Source of the DNA: Mesobacillus subterraneus
Lineage (GTDB): Bacteria > Bacillota > Bacilli > Bacillales > Cytobacillaceae
Length of the DNA stretch: 64,000 bases
Direction: 5' to 3'
Assembly: GCF_023715485.1 (NCBI RefSeq)
Contig: NZ_JAMBOF010000007.1
Span: forward strand, 186,001-250,000
In this document: one piece after another, positions 23,714 through 32,465 of the stretch
Layout: each line of letters begins with the position of its first letter
Position numbering within the stretch: position 1 is the stretch's first letter
Translations under genes and position numbers: made by a program
The notes under the pieces: generated by a model
What the model was told of the DNA's origin: nothing
The model's input: only the letters and a program-made list of their open reading frames with translations
Database searches by the model: none

Positions 23714-24424
23714 ATGAGTAATGGAAAAAAAGGGATTGCTAAAGAAATCAATCTAAAAGAAATCTTCTCTGTCATTAAAAAGCGTCTTTGGATCATTGCT
23801 ATAATAACTGCCTTGTCTTCAATTGCTGGATATTTATATGGTGAAAAGGACATCACTCTCCTTTACCAATCCTCAGCTCGAATCATTATTGGTAAAGAAG
23901 CGGATATGAATACACTGCAAGTAATATTGAAAGATCCAGTTGTATTAGAGAAGGTTGTTGAAAGGCTGGATTTAAATCGAAGTCCAGAATCGCTGGCAAA
24001 TCAAATTAGTGTAGGAATCCTGGATAGTTCGAAGGTTGTAAATATTAGTGTGATTGATACCAATCCAAATAGAGCAGCAGATATAGCCAATACCACAGCT
24101 GAAGAGTTTAAAACTGAGATAACTAGATTGCTTGATTTTAATGATATGGAGATCTTTTCGCCTGCAAAAATCAATTCAAATCCAATAAATGAGGAAAAAA
24201 GTAAATCAGGCATTATTGGGGTGGTTTTTGGAGTAATTGCAGGGATTGGATTCGTTTTCTTCTTGGATTCATTAGATGACACTGTCAGATCCCAAAAGGA
24301 TGTTGAGGATTATCTAGGTCTTCCAGTAGTAGGCAGGATTTCGAAAATGACCAAAAAGAATATTAAAAAGCAAAGTATTCATCCTATAGACTTCCTGGGA
24401 GGTGATACCGGTGTTCCGAAGTAA
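23714..24424 (+). CDS. epsA: EpsA-like tyrosine kinase modulator / chain-length (Wzz) protein
   Basis: A 236-residue Wzz-domain membrane protein with two membrane helices (RLWIIAIITALSSIAGYL near residue 25 and SGIIGVVFGVIAGIGFVFF near 165) bounding an extracellular domain, and a short cytoplasmic tail that should activate the partner kinase. It is the first eps gene, as in B. subtilis. A four-codon reading frame (ATG 23707, MSNE) overlaps the start and may damp initiation. The C-terminus overlaps epsB. Confidence 0.9.
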   Translation: MSNGKKGIAKEINLKEIFSVIKKRLWIIAIITALSSIAGYLYGEKDITLLYQSSARIIIGKEADMNTLQVILKDPVVLEKVVERLDLNRSPESLANQISVGILDSSKVVNISVIDTNPNRAADIANTTAEEFKTEITRLLDFNDMEIFSPAKINSNPINEEKSKSGIIGVVFGVIAGIGFVFFLDSLDDTVRSQKDVEDYLGLPVVGRISKMTKKNIKKQSIHPIDFLGGDTGVPK

Positions 24425-25067
24425 ACGAAGGTCAACAAGTGCAAGTCAAAAGAGAAATTTGATTGTTTATTCCAATCCAGATTCAATCATCTCTGAACAA
24501 TTTAGAACACTTCGTACCAATGTTCACTTCTTAACTGGCGGGAAAAAGAGTATTTTGCTTTTAACATCCCCGTGTTCGAGTGAAGGGAAATCCACAGCTG
24601 CAGCGAACCTTGCATTATCTATGGCGCAGCAAAAAGAAAAAGTCCTTTTGATTGATGCGAATTTAAGAGATCCAAATATTCATTTTATATTTAAGATATC
24701 AAACGGGAAGGGATTAGCGGATGTACTTTCTGGTCAGGAAGAATTAGCTGATGCTGTATACCACACTGAAATAGGGAACTTAGCGATTTTAACAAGTGGC
24801 CAGCTCGAATCCAACCCAGCGGAATTACTTGGGTCAGAATCCATGCAAAAATTATTTCAACAAGCACTACAAGAATACGATATGATTTTAATCGATTCAC
24901 CGCCTGTTCTGGATGTGACGGATACAAAATTACTAGCAAATAAAAGCGATGGAGTACTCCTGGTTATAGGTGAAGGAAAAACAGCTATTGAAAAAGCGAC
25001 AGAAGCTAAAAAGGCTCTTGAGTTCGCAAAAGCCAAGATTTATGGGGTTATTCTGAATGAGATGTAG
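24411..25067 (+). CDS. epsB: EpsB-like BY-kinase (CpsD/CapB family)
   Basis: A 218-residue cytoplasmic tyrosine kinase. Walker A (SPCSSEGKST, about residue 53), Walker A' (VLLIDANLRDP) and Walker B (MILIDSPPV) are visible. With the EpsA-like protein it forms the split kinase that controls exopolysaccharide output. The GTG at 24411 is chosen because GGAGGTGAT lies just upstream; an in-frame GTG at 24402 is part of that site. The C-terminus (YGVILNEM) is short and lacks a tyrosine cluster, so autophosphorylation sites are reduced or elsewhere. Confidence 0.92.
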   Translation: MFRSKRRSTSASQKRNLIVYSNPDSIISEQFRTLRTNVHFLTGGKKSILLLTSPCSSEGKSTAAANLALSMAQQKEKVLLIDANLRDPNIHFIFKISNGKGLADVLSGQEELADAVYHTEIGNLAILTSGQLESNPAELLGSESMQKLFQQALQEYDMILIDSPPVLDVTDTKLLANKSDGVLLVIGEGKTAIEKATEAKKALEFAKAKIYGVILNEM

Positions 25068-25119
25068 AAACACATATTTTTTTAATATTTTTGTTCGTTA
25101 TTAAGAAATAAATGTTCGC

Positions 25120-25240
25120 TGTGTTATGGTGATGTCTCCTAGCCGTTATCAAAGGAGGCACTCGGTCATGCTGTGGGTTAAAAAACCTTAGACGCTCTGG
25201 TCGTCGAGAGTGTGATGTGAGGAGGGGTTAAATGCCCCAT
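25120..25240 (+). ncRNA. EAR-like antitermination RNA element
   Basis: A structured, non-coding stretch between epsB and epsC, the place occupied by the eps-associated RNA (EAR) of B. subtilis. Visible helices: GTCTCCT (25134-25140) with AGGAGGC (25153-25159), GGTT (25176-25179) with AACC (25184-25187), CTCT (25195-25198) with AGAG (25207-25210), GGGG (25224-25227) with CCCC (25235-25238). EAR promotes processive antitermination through the long eps operon. Identity rests on position, size and pairing; no covariance model was run. Confidence 0.7.
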
Positions 25241-25245
25241 TTATT

Positions 25246-25304
25246 AATAAAGTTTTTACTTATTTGTTTTTCAATCAGAACAAATAAATAAGAACTTTAT
25301 TTTT
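25246..25304 (+). terminator. long AT-rich hairpin downstream of EAR
   Basis: A 23-bp imperfect stem between 25246-25268 and 25279-25301, 10-nt loop, followed by a short T run. It probably acts as a terminator that EAR-modified polymerase passes. It lies just before a small gene. Confidence 0.6.
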
Positions 25305-25317
25305 AAGGAGTGTTCAT

Positions 25318-25458
25318 ATGAAGGAAATAGATAAATTCCCAAAATCAATTAAAAAAGCAGTACGGTACATAAAACAAGATGCCAGCAAAGAGCAGTTGGA
25401 AGAAATCAGGAAGCTGATTGACTATGCCATTAAGCTGCGAAGCGTGAGAATAGATTAA
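25318..25458 (+). CDS. 46-residue protein between EAR and epsC, unknown
   Basis: An ATG at 25318 with AAGGAG 8 nt upstream opens a 46-residue frame, stop at 25456. The product (starting MKEIDKFPKSIKKAVRYIKQ) is basic and predicted all-helical, with an amphipathic second half rich in Leu, Ile and Glu (EEIRKLIDYAIKL). No Cys, signal peptide or membrane segment. I do not recognise it. It is not an evident SinI: the SinI dimerisation pattern is missing. It follows the hairpin at 25246 and precedes epsC by 20 nt, so it should be co-expressed with the eps genes. Confidence 0.6.
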   Translation: MKEIDKFPKSIKKAVRYIKQDASKEQLEEIRKLIDYAIKLRSVRID

Positions 25459-25478
25459 GACAAGAGAGGAGGAAAAGC

Positions 25479-27305
25479 ATGACCTATAGGCAGAGGCTTT
25501 CATTATTCATTCTCATTGATTCAGCGATTGTTTTAACCGCGATCTTCATTAGTCATTTACTTGTCCGCGGTACAATCAATACTTCTCCATGGTTTTATGT
25601 TGTTAGTGCAATGACTATTTTGGTCAGCCATCATATATTTTCTTTTAAATTCAAACTTTATAAAAAGGCATGGGAATATGCAAGTGTCGGGGAATTAATC
25701 ATCATTTTAAAAACTGCATCAGCTTCGATTCTAACAGCTTCTATTTTCCAGGGAGTTTTACTGAATGAAATCTTTATTAGACGACTGTCAGTAACAGGAC
25801 TACTATTGGTATTGTTCATTGGAGGGTCACGGTTTTGCTGGCGGATCTATAGGGATTTGTATTTAACTAGGTTGGCATATAACAAAAGAACCCTAATCAT
25901 TGGTGCTGGTTCTGCAGGGATTATGGTTGCAAGGCAATTGCTCAAGAACAATGAAACAGATCTTCAGCCTGTTGGTTTTATCGACGATGATGTGAAAAAA
26001 CATCATCTTGATATTCTGGGCATATCAGTCCTTGGCGGAGTCAACAAAATTGAAAGTGTTGTTAGGGAATTGCAAATTGAAAATATCGTCATTGCGATTC
26101 CTTCACTAAGTAAAAAGGAGCTTAATATCATTTTTCAAGAATGTATAAAAACTGATGCAAAAACACAAATAATCCCGATGTTAGAGGATCTAATGACCGG
26201 AAAGGTGTCAGTAAACCAATTCAGAGATGTGCAAGTGGAGGATTTATTGGGAAGAGATCCTGTGGTTTTGAATGATGACAGAATCTCAGGAGATATCACA
26301 AATAAAGTAGTGCTAGTTACTGGCGCTGGGGGATCAATTGGATCTGAAATCTGCCGGCAAATAGCCCGGTTTAATCCTAAAAAATTAATATTACTAGGAC
26401 ATGGTGAAAATAGTATTTATTCAATCGAGATGGAACTAAAGGAAAGTTTCCAAGATTCAAAGATTGAATTTATTCCTGTTATAGCGGAAATTCAGGATGC
26501 CAAAAAAATGATGTCCGTGATGGAGACATTCCAGCCGGATGTTGTTTATCATGCAGCGGCCCACAAACATGTACCATTGATGGAACGAAATCCTGAAGAA
26601 GCTGTGAAAAACAATATGATTGGAACATTGAATGTCGCAAATGCTGCCAGCTGGCATGGAGTGAAAGCATTCGTTATGATTTCATCTGACAAGGCTGTAA
26701 ACCCGACCAGCGTGATGGGTGCTACAAAGAGGCTTTCAGAGATGATTGTACAGCATATGGATGAAAGCAGTAATACAAAGTTTGTTGCTGTAAGATTTGG
26801 GAATGTCCTTGGAAGCCGTGGAAGTGTTATCCCATTATTCAAGAGACAAATTGAAAAAGGTGGTCCTGTGACAGTAACGCATCCAGATATGATACGTTAC
26901 TTTATGACGATTCCTGAGGCATCAAGACTGGTGATTCAGGCCGGGGTTTTGGCACAGGGAGGAGAAATTTTCGTATTGGATATGGGGGAACCTGTAAAAA
27001 TAGTAGACTTGGCCATAAACTTGATTAAGCTGTCCGGTTATTCTGTTGAAGAAATCGGAATAGAATATACAGGAACAAGACCGGGCGAAAAGCTGTATGA
27101 AGAGCTTTTAAAGGATGAAGAAGTAGGAGAGCATCAAGTTCATCCGAAAATTTATGTAGGCAAGACGTCAGAATTGTATATATCCGAGATTGAGGAGATT
27201 ATTGGTAATTTCTCTAGTATGGATAAAGAAGAATTAAGAGATCGATTGCTAGCTTTGGCGAATAATCGTGTTGCGAACTCTCCATTAATGTCAATTTCAG
27301 TTTAG
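25479..27305 (+). CDS. epsC: EpsC-like UDP-sugar 4,6-dehydratase
   Basis: A 608-residue membrane-bound dehydratase/epimerase. Four N-terminal helices are followed by a first Rossmann-like domain ([18 protein letters not shown]) and the SDR catalytic domain with NAD motif [10 protein letters not shown] near residue 281. The [17 protein letters not shown] segment has Met in place of the usual catalytic Tyr, typical of the membrane 4,6-dehydratases (PglF/CapD). It should make UDP-4-keto-6-deoxy-GlcNAc, the substrate of the EpsN-like aminotransferase at 37372. GAGAGGAGG precedes the ATG. Confidence 0.93.
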   Translation: MTYRQRLSLFILIDSAIVLTAIFISHLLVRGTINTSPWFYVVSAMTILVSHHIFSFKFKLYKKAWEYASVGELIIILKTASASILTASIFQGVLLNEIFIRRLSVTGLLLVLFIGGSRFCWRIYRDLYLTRLAYNKRTLIIGAGSAGIMVARQLLKNNETDLQPVGFIDDDVKKHHLDILGISVLGGVNKIESVVRELQIENIVIAIPSLSKKELNIIFQECIKTDAKTQIIPMLEDLMTGKVSVNQFRDVQVEDLLGRDPVVLNDDRISGDITNKVVLVTGAGGSIGSEICRQIARFNPKKLILLGHGENSIYSIEMELKESFQDSKIEFIPVIAEIQDAKKMMSVMETFQPDVVYHAAAHKHVPLMERNPEEAVKNNMIGTLNVANAASWHGVKAFVMISSDKAVNPTSVMGATKRLSEMIVQHMDESSNTKFVAVRFGNVLGSRGSVIPLFKRQIEKGGPVTVTHPDMIRYFMTIPEASRLVIQAGVLAQGGEIFVLDMGEPVKIVDLAINLIKLSGYSVEEIGIEYTGTRPGEKLYEELLKDEEVGEHQVHPKIYVGKTSELYISEIEEIIGNFSSMDKEELRDRLLALANNRVANSPLMSISV

Positions 27306-27318
27306 GGGTGGAAGTAAA

Positions 27319-28203
27319 ATGAAAGTAAAAAAAGCAATTATCCCAGCTGCTGGTCTGGGAACTAGGTTCTTGCCAGCAACGAAGGCAATGCCGAAGGAAA
27401 TGCTGCCAATTGTAGATAAACCAACGATTCAATATATAGTGGAAGAAGCGATCGAGTCAGGAATCGAGGATATCATCATTGTTACTGGAAAAGGAAAAAG
27501 AGCGATTGAAGATCACTTTGATCATTCCTTTGAGTTGGAACAAAACCTATTTGAAAAAGGGAAGTTCGAATTATTAAACGAAGTACAAAAATCTTCAAAG
27601 CTTGTTGATATCCATTACATTCGACAAAAGGAACCAAAAGGTCTTGGCCATGCGATTTGGTGTGCCCGGAAATTTATTGGCAATGAACCGTTCGCTGTTT
27701 TACTGGGTGATGATATTGTCCAGGCAGAAAAGCCGTGCCTGCAGCAAATGATTGAGCAATATGAGAGGTATAACGCATCCATTCTCGGAGTACAGCAAGT
27801 AAATCCAAACGAAGTCTCAAGGTATGGGATCGTGGATGGTAATTGTATCGGCGACAGATTTTACAATGTTAGCAGTTTAATAGAAAAACCAGCGATTGGA
27901 GAAGCGCCATCAAACCTTGCGATCATGGGACGATATATCCTGAATCCTAGAATTTTTGATGTCTTGGATCAACAAAAGCCTGGTGCTGGTGGAGAAATTC
28001 AATTGACCGATGCAATCGCAGGATTGAATGAATATGAAGCTGTATATGCCTACGATTTTGAAGGCACCAGGTACGATGTAGGTGAAAAAATGGGCTTTAT
28101 CAAAACGACAATCGATTTCGCTCTACAGCGAGATGATTTACGAACTGATCTGCTAGATTACTTTTCATCGATTTTAAATCTTGAAAAAGCAAGGCAGAGC
28201 TAA
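27319..28203 (+). CDS. galU: UTP-glucose-1-phosphate uridylyltransferase
   Basis: A 294-residue nucleotidyltransferase forming UDP-glucose from UTP and glucose-1-phosphate. The motif [20 protein letters not shown] and later [19 protein letters not shown] and EKP segments match GalU/YtdA/GtaB. It supplies UDP-glucose to the glycosyltransferases and, with the galE product at 34842, UDP-galactose. It lies 13 nt after epsC; B. subtilis eps has no galU, so this cluster carries its own precursor supply. Confidence 0.94.
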   Translation: MKVKKAIIPAAGLGTRFLPATKAMPKEMLPIVDKPTIQYIVEEAIESGIEDIIIVTGKGKRAIEDHFDHSFELEQNLFEKGKFELLNEVQKSSKLVDIHYIRQKEPKGLGHAIWCARKFIGNEPFAVLLGDDIVQAEKPCLQQMIEQYERYNASILGVQQVNPNEVSRYGIVDGNCIGDRFYNVSSLIEKPAIGEAPSNLAIMGRYILNPRIFDVLDQQKPGAGGEIQLTDAIAGLNEYEAVYAYDFEGTRYDVGEKMGFIKTTIDFALQRDDLRTDLLDYFSSILNLEKARQS

Positions 28204-28207
28204 TTGT

Positions 28208-29368
28208 ATGGGTGCGAAAAAGCGGATCTTACTCTGTGCAACGGTTGATTATCATTTTAATGCTTTCCATTTGCCCTATATGAAATGGTTTAAAGAACAA
28301 GGGTGGGAGGTCCATGTCGCCGCTAAAGGTGATATGGACCTTCCTTTTGTTGATAAAAAATACAATTTACCGATTCAAAGGTCACCATTTAGTCTGCAAA
28401 ATGTTCAGGCATACCGTGAATTAAAAACAATCATCCATCAAAATGAGTATAAAATCATCCATAGCCATACACCGGTGGGTGGTGTGCTTGCCAGACTGGC
28501 GTCCAGGACTGTCCGAGAAAATGGAACAAAAGTGATGTACACAGCACATGGTTTTCACTTTTGCAAAGGATCGCCTGCATTAAACTGGCTAATCTATTAT
28601 CCTATCGAAAAATGGCTGGCAAGATATACAGACTGCCTGATTACCATTAATGAAGAAGATTTCAATCGAGCTAATCAGCATCAGTTCAAGGCGGACCGTA
28701 TTGAACATATCCATGGAGTGGGCGTTAACCCAGAAAAATTCAAACCCGCAGAGAAAGAATATAAAAAGGAATTAAGAATCGCCTACGGTTACAACGTTGG
28801 CGATTTTTTGATGTTTTATGCTGCTGAATTTAACAAAAACAAAAACCAACAGCTTCTAATTCGGGCTCTTGCCCACGTCAAAGATGAGGTTCCGAAAGCA
28901 AAACTCTTATTCGCTGGAGAAGGACCATTATTGCCTGAGTGTCGTAAACTGGCACATTCACTAGGTGTAGAGAATCGAGTTCAATTTCTGGGATTTAGAA
29001 AGGACATTGAACAATTGTTACAAATATCTGATATAGCAGTAGCGTCAAGTTTCAGAGAAGGGCTCCCTGTAAATATTATGGAAGCCATGGCTTGTGGACT
29101 TCCGGTTATAGCTACAGAAAACAGGGGACATAGGGAACTTGTTTCAGACCAACAGAATGGGTGGTTAATTCAGGATAATAGTCCACAACTATTTGGGAAG
29201 AAGATAAAGTTACTAGCAAAGGATCCAGGTCAAAGAGCGCTAATGGGCTCGACTGGACGCGGGATGATTATGAATCAATTCAGCACGAATAAAATACTCC
29301 AAGAAAAAAGTGAGATTTACAAAACGTATATGGCAGAAGCGGAGGATGCACAGTGGGCAGTCCTATAA
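28208..29368 (+). CDS. epsD: EpsD-like glycosyltransferase (GT4)
   Basis: A 386-residue GT-B glycosyltransferase. The N-terminal domain opens KKRILLCATVDYHFNAFHLP and includes HSHTPVGGVLARLA; the C-terminal domain has the nucleotide-sugar binding region FREGLPVNIMEAMACGLPVIA (E-x7-E). Sequence style is that of EpsD, acting early after the EpsL initiating step. The ATG at 28208 gives the usual start; the binding site is weak and translation may be coupled to galU, which ends 4 nt earlier. It overlaps the next gene by 16 nt. Confidence 0.9.
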   Translation: MGAKKRILLCATVDYHFNAFHLPYMKWFKEQGWEVHVAAKGDMDLPFVDKKYNLPIQRSPFSLQNVQAYRELKTIIHQNEYKIIHSHTPVGGVLARLASRTVRENGTKVMYTAHGFHFCKGSPALNWLIYYPIEKWLARYTDCLITINEEDFNRANQHQFKADRIEHIHGVGVNPEKFKPAEKEYKKELRIAYGYNVGDFLMFYAAEFNKNKNQQLLIRALAHVKDEVPKAKLLFAGEGPLLPECRKLAHSLGVENRVQFLGFRKDIEQLLQISDIAVASSFREGLPVNIMEAMACGLPVIATENRGHRELVSDQQNGWLIQDNSPQLFGKKIKLLAKDPGQRALMGSTGRGMIMNQFSTNKILQEKSEIYKTYMAEAEDAQWAVL

Positions 29369-30456
29369 GAGTTTTACATGTAGTCGTCAACATGAATCGC
29401 GGTGGAGCAGAAACACTACTGATGAATCTTTATCGAAACATTGATCGGACAAAAATCCAGTTCGACTTCCTAACCTGTAAAGAAGGTGTTTTTGATGGAG
29501 AAATATTGGAACTGGGAGGAAAAGTATACAGGATTCCTTATATTACTGATGTGGGACACTTCAAGTATAGAAAAACTCTTGAGGAATTTTTTAATTACCA
29601 TTCTGGATATAAAATCGTTCATTCTCACCTTGATAAAATGAGCGGTTTGGTATTGAAAGCTGCCAAGAAATCAGGAATAGCTGTAAGGATATCCCATAGC
29701 CATAATACAAGCAGCGAAGGAAGTATGGCCGTCAAACTTTATAAATGGTATATAGGACAACTGATTAATTCTCACGCTACAAACTATTTTGCTTGTTCTC
29801 AGGTAGCGGGAGAATGGCTCTTTAAAGGAAGATCAACATCAGCTTCGATATTAAAGAATGGAATAGATATTGACCATTTCAAGTATTCACCACAAACCAG
29901 AAGAGAAATAAGAGAGGAATTACAACTATCGGAACATGATATAGTCTTTGGGCATGTTGGAAGGTTTGCTCATCAAAAAAACCACCAATTCCTGATTGAT
30001 ATTTTTGCCGAGTTTAGCAAATGTGAGAAGGATTCGATTTTATTACTAGTTGGGGATGGACCATTAAGGGAAGAAATTGAAAAGAAAGCCTTTGACTTAA
30101 AAATTCATAATAAAGTCAAGTTTTTAGGAGTACGATCTGATATCCCTCGAATTTTACAAGCTCTTGACTTATTTTTATTTCCATCTCTACATGAAGGGCT
30201 GCCAGTGTCATTAATTGAAGCACAGGGTGCGGGATTGCCCTGTTTCATATCTGACCAAATCTCTAAAGAAGTGGATATGGGTATGAATCTTGTTCAATTT
30301 CTTCCCTTAAATAATAAGAGTTTATGGATTGAGAGAATTAAAAAAAGGCTCTCAATCTCAGATAGCAGAGAGTTTAATTTTGAACCCCTAAAACAAAAGG
30401 GGTACAACATAAAAGATTCTGCTTCTCAACTTGAAAAATTTTATTTATCGGTATAG
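29353..30456 (+). CDS. epsF: EpsF-like glycosyltransferase (GT4), copy 1
   Basis: A 367-residue GT-B enzyme starting at GTG 29353 behind GGAGG. It has the EpsF-type opening IRVLHVVVNMNRGGAETLLM, a mid-chain HVGRFAHQKNHQFLIDIF and the donor-binding FPSLHEGLPVSLIEAQGAGL. A close paralogue with the same opening (LHIVSAMDRGGAETLLM) lies at 32466, separated by a GT2 enzyme and the polymerase, which suggests an internal duplication with specialisation to different acceptor sugars. Confidence 0.9.
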   Translation: MGSPIRVLHVVVNMNRGGAETLLMNLYRNIDRTKIQFDFLTCKEGVFDGEILELGGKVYRIPYITDVGHFKYRKTLEEFFNYHSGYKIVHSHLDKMSGLVLKAAKKSGIAVRISHSHNTSSEGSMAVKLYKWYIGQLINSHATNYFACSQVAGEWLFKGRSTSASILKNGIDIDHFKYSPQTRREIREELQLSEHDIVFGHVGRFAHQKNHQFLIDIFAEFSKCEKDSILLLVGDGPLREEIEKKAFDLKIHNKVKFLGVRSDIPRILQALDLFLFPSLHEGLPVSLIEAQGAGLPCFISDQISKEVDMGMNLVQFLPLNNKSLWIERIKKRLSISDSREFNFEPLKQKGYNIKDSASQLEKFYLSV

Positions 30457-30468
30457 GGGTGAAGCTAG

Positions 30469-31353
30469 GTGAAGGTACTAACGGTATTTACTCCTACTTT
30501 TAACAGGGCTTATTGTTTACATCAATGTTATGAGAGTCTGGTACGCCAAACCTGCAAAGATTTCGTGTGGCTGATTATTGATGATGGCTCTACAGATAAT
30601 ACCAAAGAATTAGTTGATAAATGGAAAAAGACAAACCTAATAGAAATTGAGTATATCTGGCAAGAGAATCAAGGAATGCATGGAGCACATAATACTGCTT
30701 ATGATTCTATTAAAACAGAGTTGAATGTATGTATTGATTCTGATGATTACATGCCTGATGATGCAGTTCACAAGATTATAACCATGTGGAAGATTTTTGG
30801 CAGTGAAAATGTCAGTGGGATCATTGGCTTAGATTCATATACAGATGGGAAAGTGATAGGAACGAACCTTCCCAGTGTCCCAATGACATCTACGCTTTTT
30901 GACTTGTATCACAAGTATGGAGTTACTGGAGATAAAAAGTTAGTTTATAGAACCGAACTTACAAAGAGATTTCCTTATCCAATCTTTGAAAATGAAAAAT
31001 ATGTTGGGCTAGCTTACAAATATCATATGTTGGATCGAGACTATGAGATGCTCCTGATGAATGAGGTTTTATGTTGTGTAGAATATCTTCAAGACGGTTC
31101 ATCACTTAATATGTTGGGACAATACCGTAAAAATCCAAAAGGGTTTGCATTCTACAGGAAAGAACTTATGAAATTACCTTTCGCAAATAGCAAGTTTAAG
31201 TTTCGACAGGCTATCCATTATGTTTCCAGTTGTCTACTAGATAAAAATTTTCAATTTATTAAAGAAGCCCCAAACAAGGTCTTAACCACATTAGCCGTGC
31301 CCTTAGGAATAATGCTATTTCTATTTATTAAGACAAAAACAAGAACGATTTAA
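30469..31353 (+). CDS. glycosyltransferase family 2
   Basis: A 294-residue GT-A enzyme starting at GTG 30469 behind GGGGTGA. TVFTPTFNRAYCLHQCYESL and IIDDGSTDNTKELVD form the nucleotide-binding site and CIDSDDYMP is the DXD-like metal motif. The C-terminal 20 residues are hydrophobic (LAVPLGIMLFLFIK), a likely membrane anchor. It occupies the place of epsE, but lacks clear resemblance to the bifunctional EpsE clutch protein, so no motility role is claimed. Confidence 0.87.
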   Translation: MKVLTVFTPTFNRAYCLHQCYESLVRQTCKDFVWLIIDDGSTDNTKELVDKWKKTNLIEIEYIWQENQGMHGAHNTAYDSIKTELNVCIDSDDYMPDDAVHKIITMWKIFGSENVSGIIGLDSYTDGKVIGTNLPSVPMTSTLFDLYHKYGVTGDKKLVYRTELTKRFPYPIFENEKYVGLAYKYHMLDRDYEMLLMNEVLCCVEYLQDGSSLNMLGQYRKNPKGFAFYRKELMKLPFANSKFKFRQAIHYVSSCLLDKNFQFIKEAPNKVLTTLAVPLGIMLFLFIKTKTRTI

Positions 31354-31369
31354 TTGAAAGGAATAGAAA

Positions 31370-32440
31370 ATGGAAGTTCTTTGGTTAAATCTAATTATTG
31401 TCTTTTTCTTTTCATTCTTTGCAAGGTATTTTGCTACACCTGCTAATAATGCTTCGATTCCTACTATTTCATTGCACAAAATATACGTTTTCGGATCCGT
31501 TCTGATACTAGCACTTGTCTCAGGTCTTCGCTCTAATATAGGAGATACTTACTTTTATAAGCATGCATTTGAAGTAAATGATTTTACATGGGAACAGGTG
31601 AAGAATCAAGAGAATATTGGCTTCTGGATATTTCAAATGTTTTTGAAGAGATTCTCTGAGGATCCACAGATTTTGATATTTACTGCTGCAATTATAACGA
31701 ATATACTCATTATTTTTGTATTTTCGAAGTATTCAAGGCACTTTGAGTTAAGCGTGTTTGTATATATCACTGGCGGACTGTATTTAGTGACAATGAACGG
31801 AATTCGGCAAAGCCTTACAGCTGCTATTATTTTTATGGCCACCAGGTTTATCATAAGCGGAAATTTCTTAGCCTATGCGTTAATAGTCTTATTTGCTTCT
31901 ACTTTTCATGAGAGTGCGCTCATTCTTCTCCCCATTTATTTCTTGGTTAGATATAAAGCCTGGTCAAGAGCAACGTTAATGTTATTGGTCATTGCAGTTG
32001 TTATTGTGATAGGTTTTGATCAGTTTTCGTCGATACTTTTCTCAAGCTTAGAAGATACACAGTATGGTCATTATAAAAATTTCCAGGAAGGTGGAGCGAA
32101 TATAATTCGTGTTGCAGTTTTCGGGACACCTCTTATCATTGCCTTCTTCGGAAGAGAAAAGTTAAGAGATATCTTTCCAGAAAGTGATTACATCGTGAAT
32201 ATGGCGCTAATTGGATTTGTTTTTATGATTGTATCTACTCAAAACTGGATTTTTGCTAGATTTAATATTTATTTTGAATTGTATCAGCTAATTTTAATAG
32301 GGTGGATCGTAAAGCTTTTTCATGAAAAAGAACAGCGATTAGTTTACTTAGGAATAATCGTTTGTTATTTCCTTTATTACTACTACGAGAGTGTAATTAG
32401 CTTAAATATTCACTATAAGAGCGACTATATCACCTTTTAA
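31370..32440 (+). CDS. epsG: EpsG-family polysaccharide polymerase
   Basis: A 356-residue protein with about ten membrane helices, no soluble domain and the EpsG-family pattern GLRSNIGDTYFYKHAF, GIRQSLTAAIIFMATRF and TFHESALILLPIYF. EpsG proteins are the Wzy-like polymerases that join lipid-linked repeat units outside the membrane. It sits between two EpsF paralogues. AAAGGAATAG lies upstream of the ATG. Confidence 0.9.
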   Translation: MEVLWLNLIIVFFFSFFARYFATPANNASIPTISLHKIYVFGSVLILALVSGLRSNIGDTYFYKHAFEVNDFTWEQVKNQENIGFWIFQMFLKRFSEDPQILIFTAAIITNILIIFVFSKYSRHFELSVFVYITGGLYLVTMNGIRQSLTAAIIFMATRFIISGNFLAYALIVLFASTFHESALILLPIYFLVRYKAWSRATLMLLVIAVVIVIGFDQFSSILFSSLEDTQYGHYKNFQEGGANIIRVAVFGTPLIIAFFGREKLRDIFPESDYIVNMALIGFVFMIVSTQNWIFARFNIYFELYQLILIGWIVKLFHEKEQRLVYLGIIVCYFLYYYYESVISLNIHYKSDYITF

Positions 32441-32465
32441 GTGCGTATTGATAGGGGGATAAAAA

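Noticed and set aside
25088-25110. Further SinR-like repeat GTTCG-N6-AGAAA after epsB
   Set aside because: Both arms deviate from GTTCT/AGAAC and it lies inside the transcription unit rather than at a promoter.
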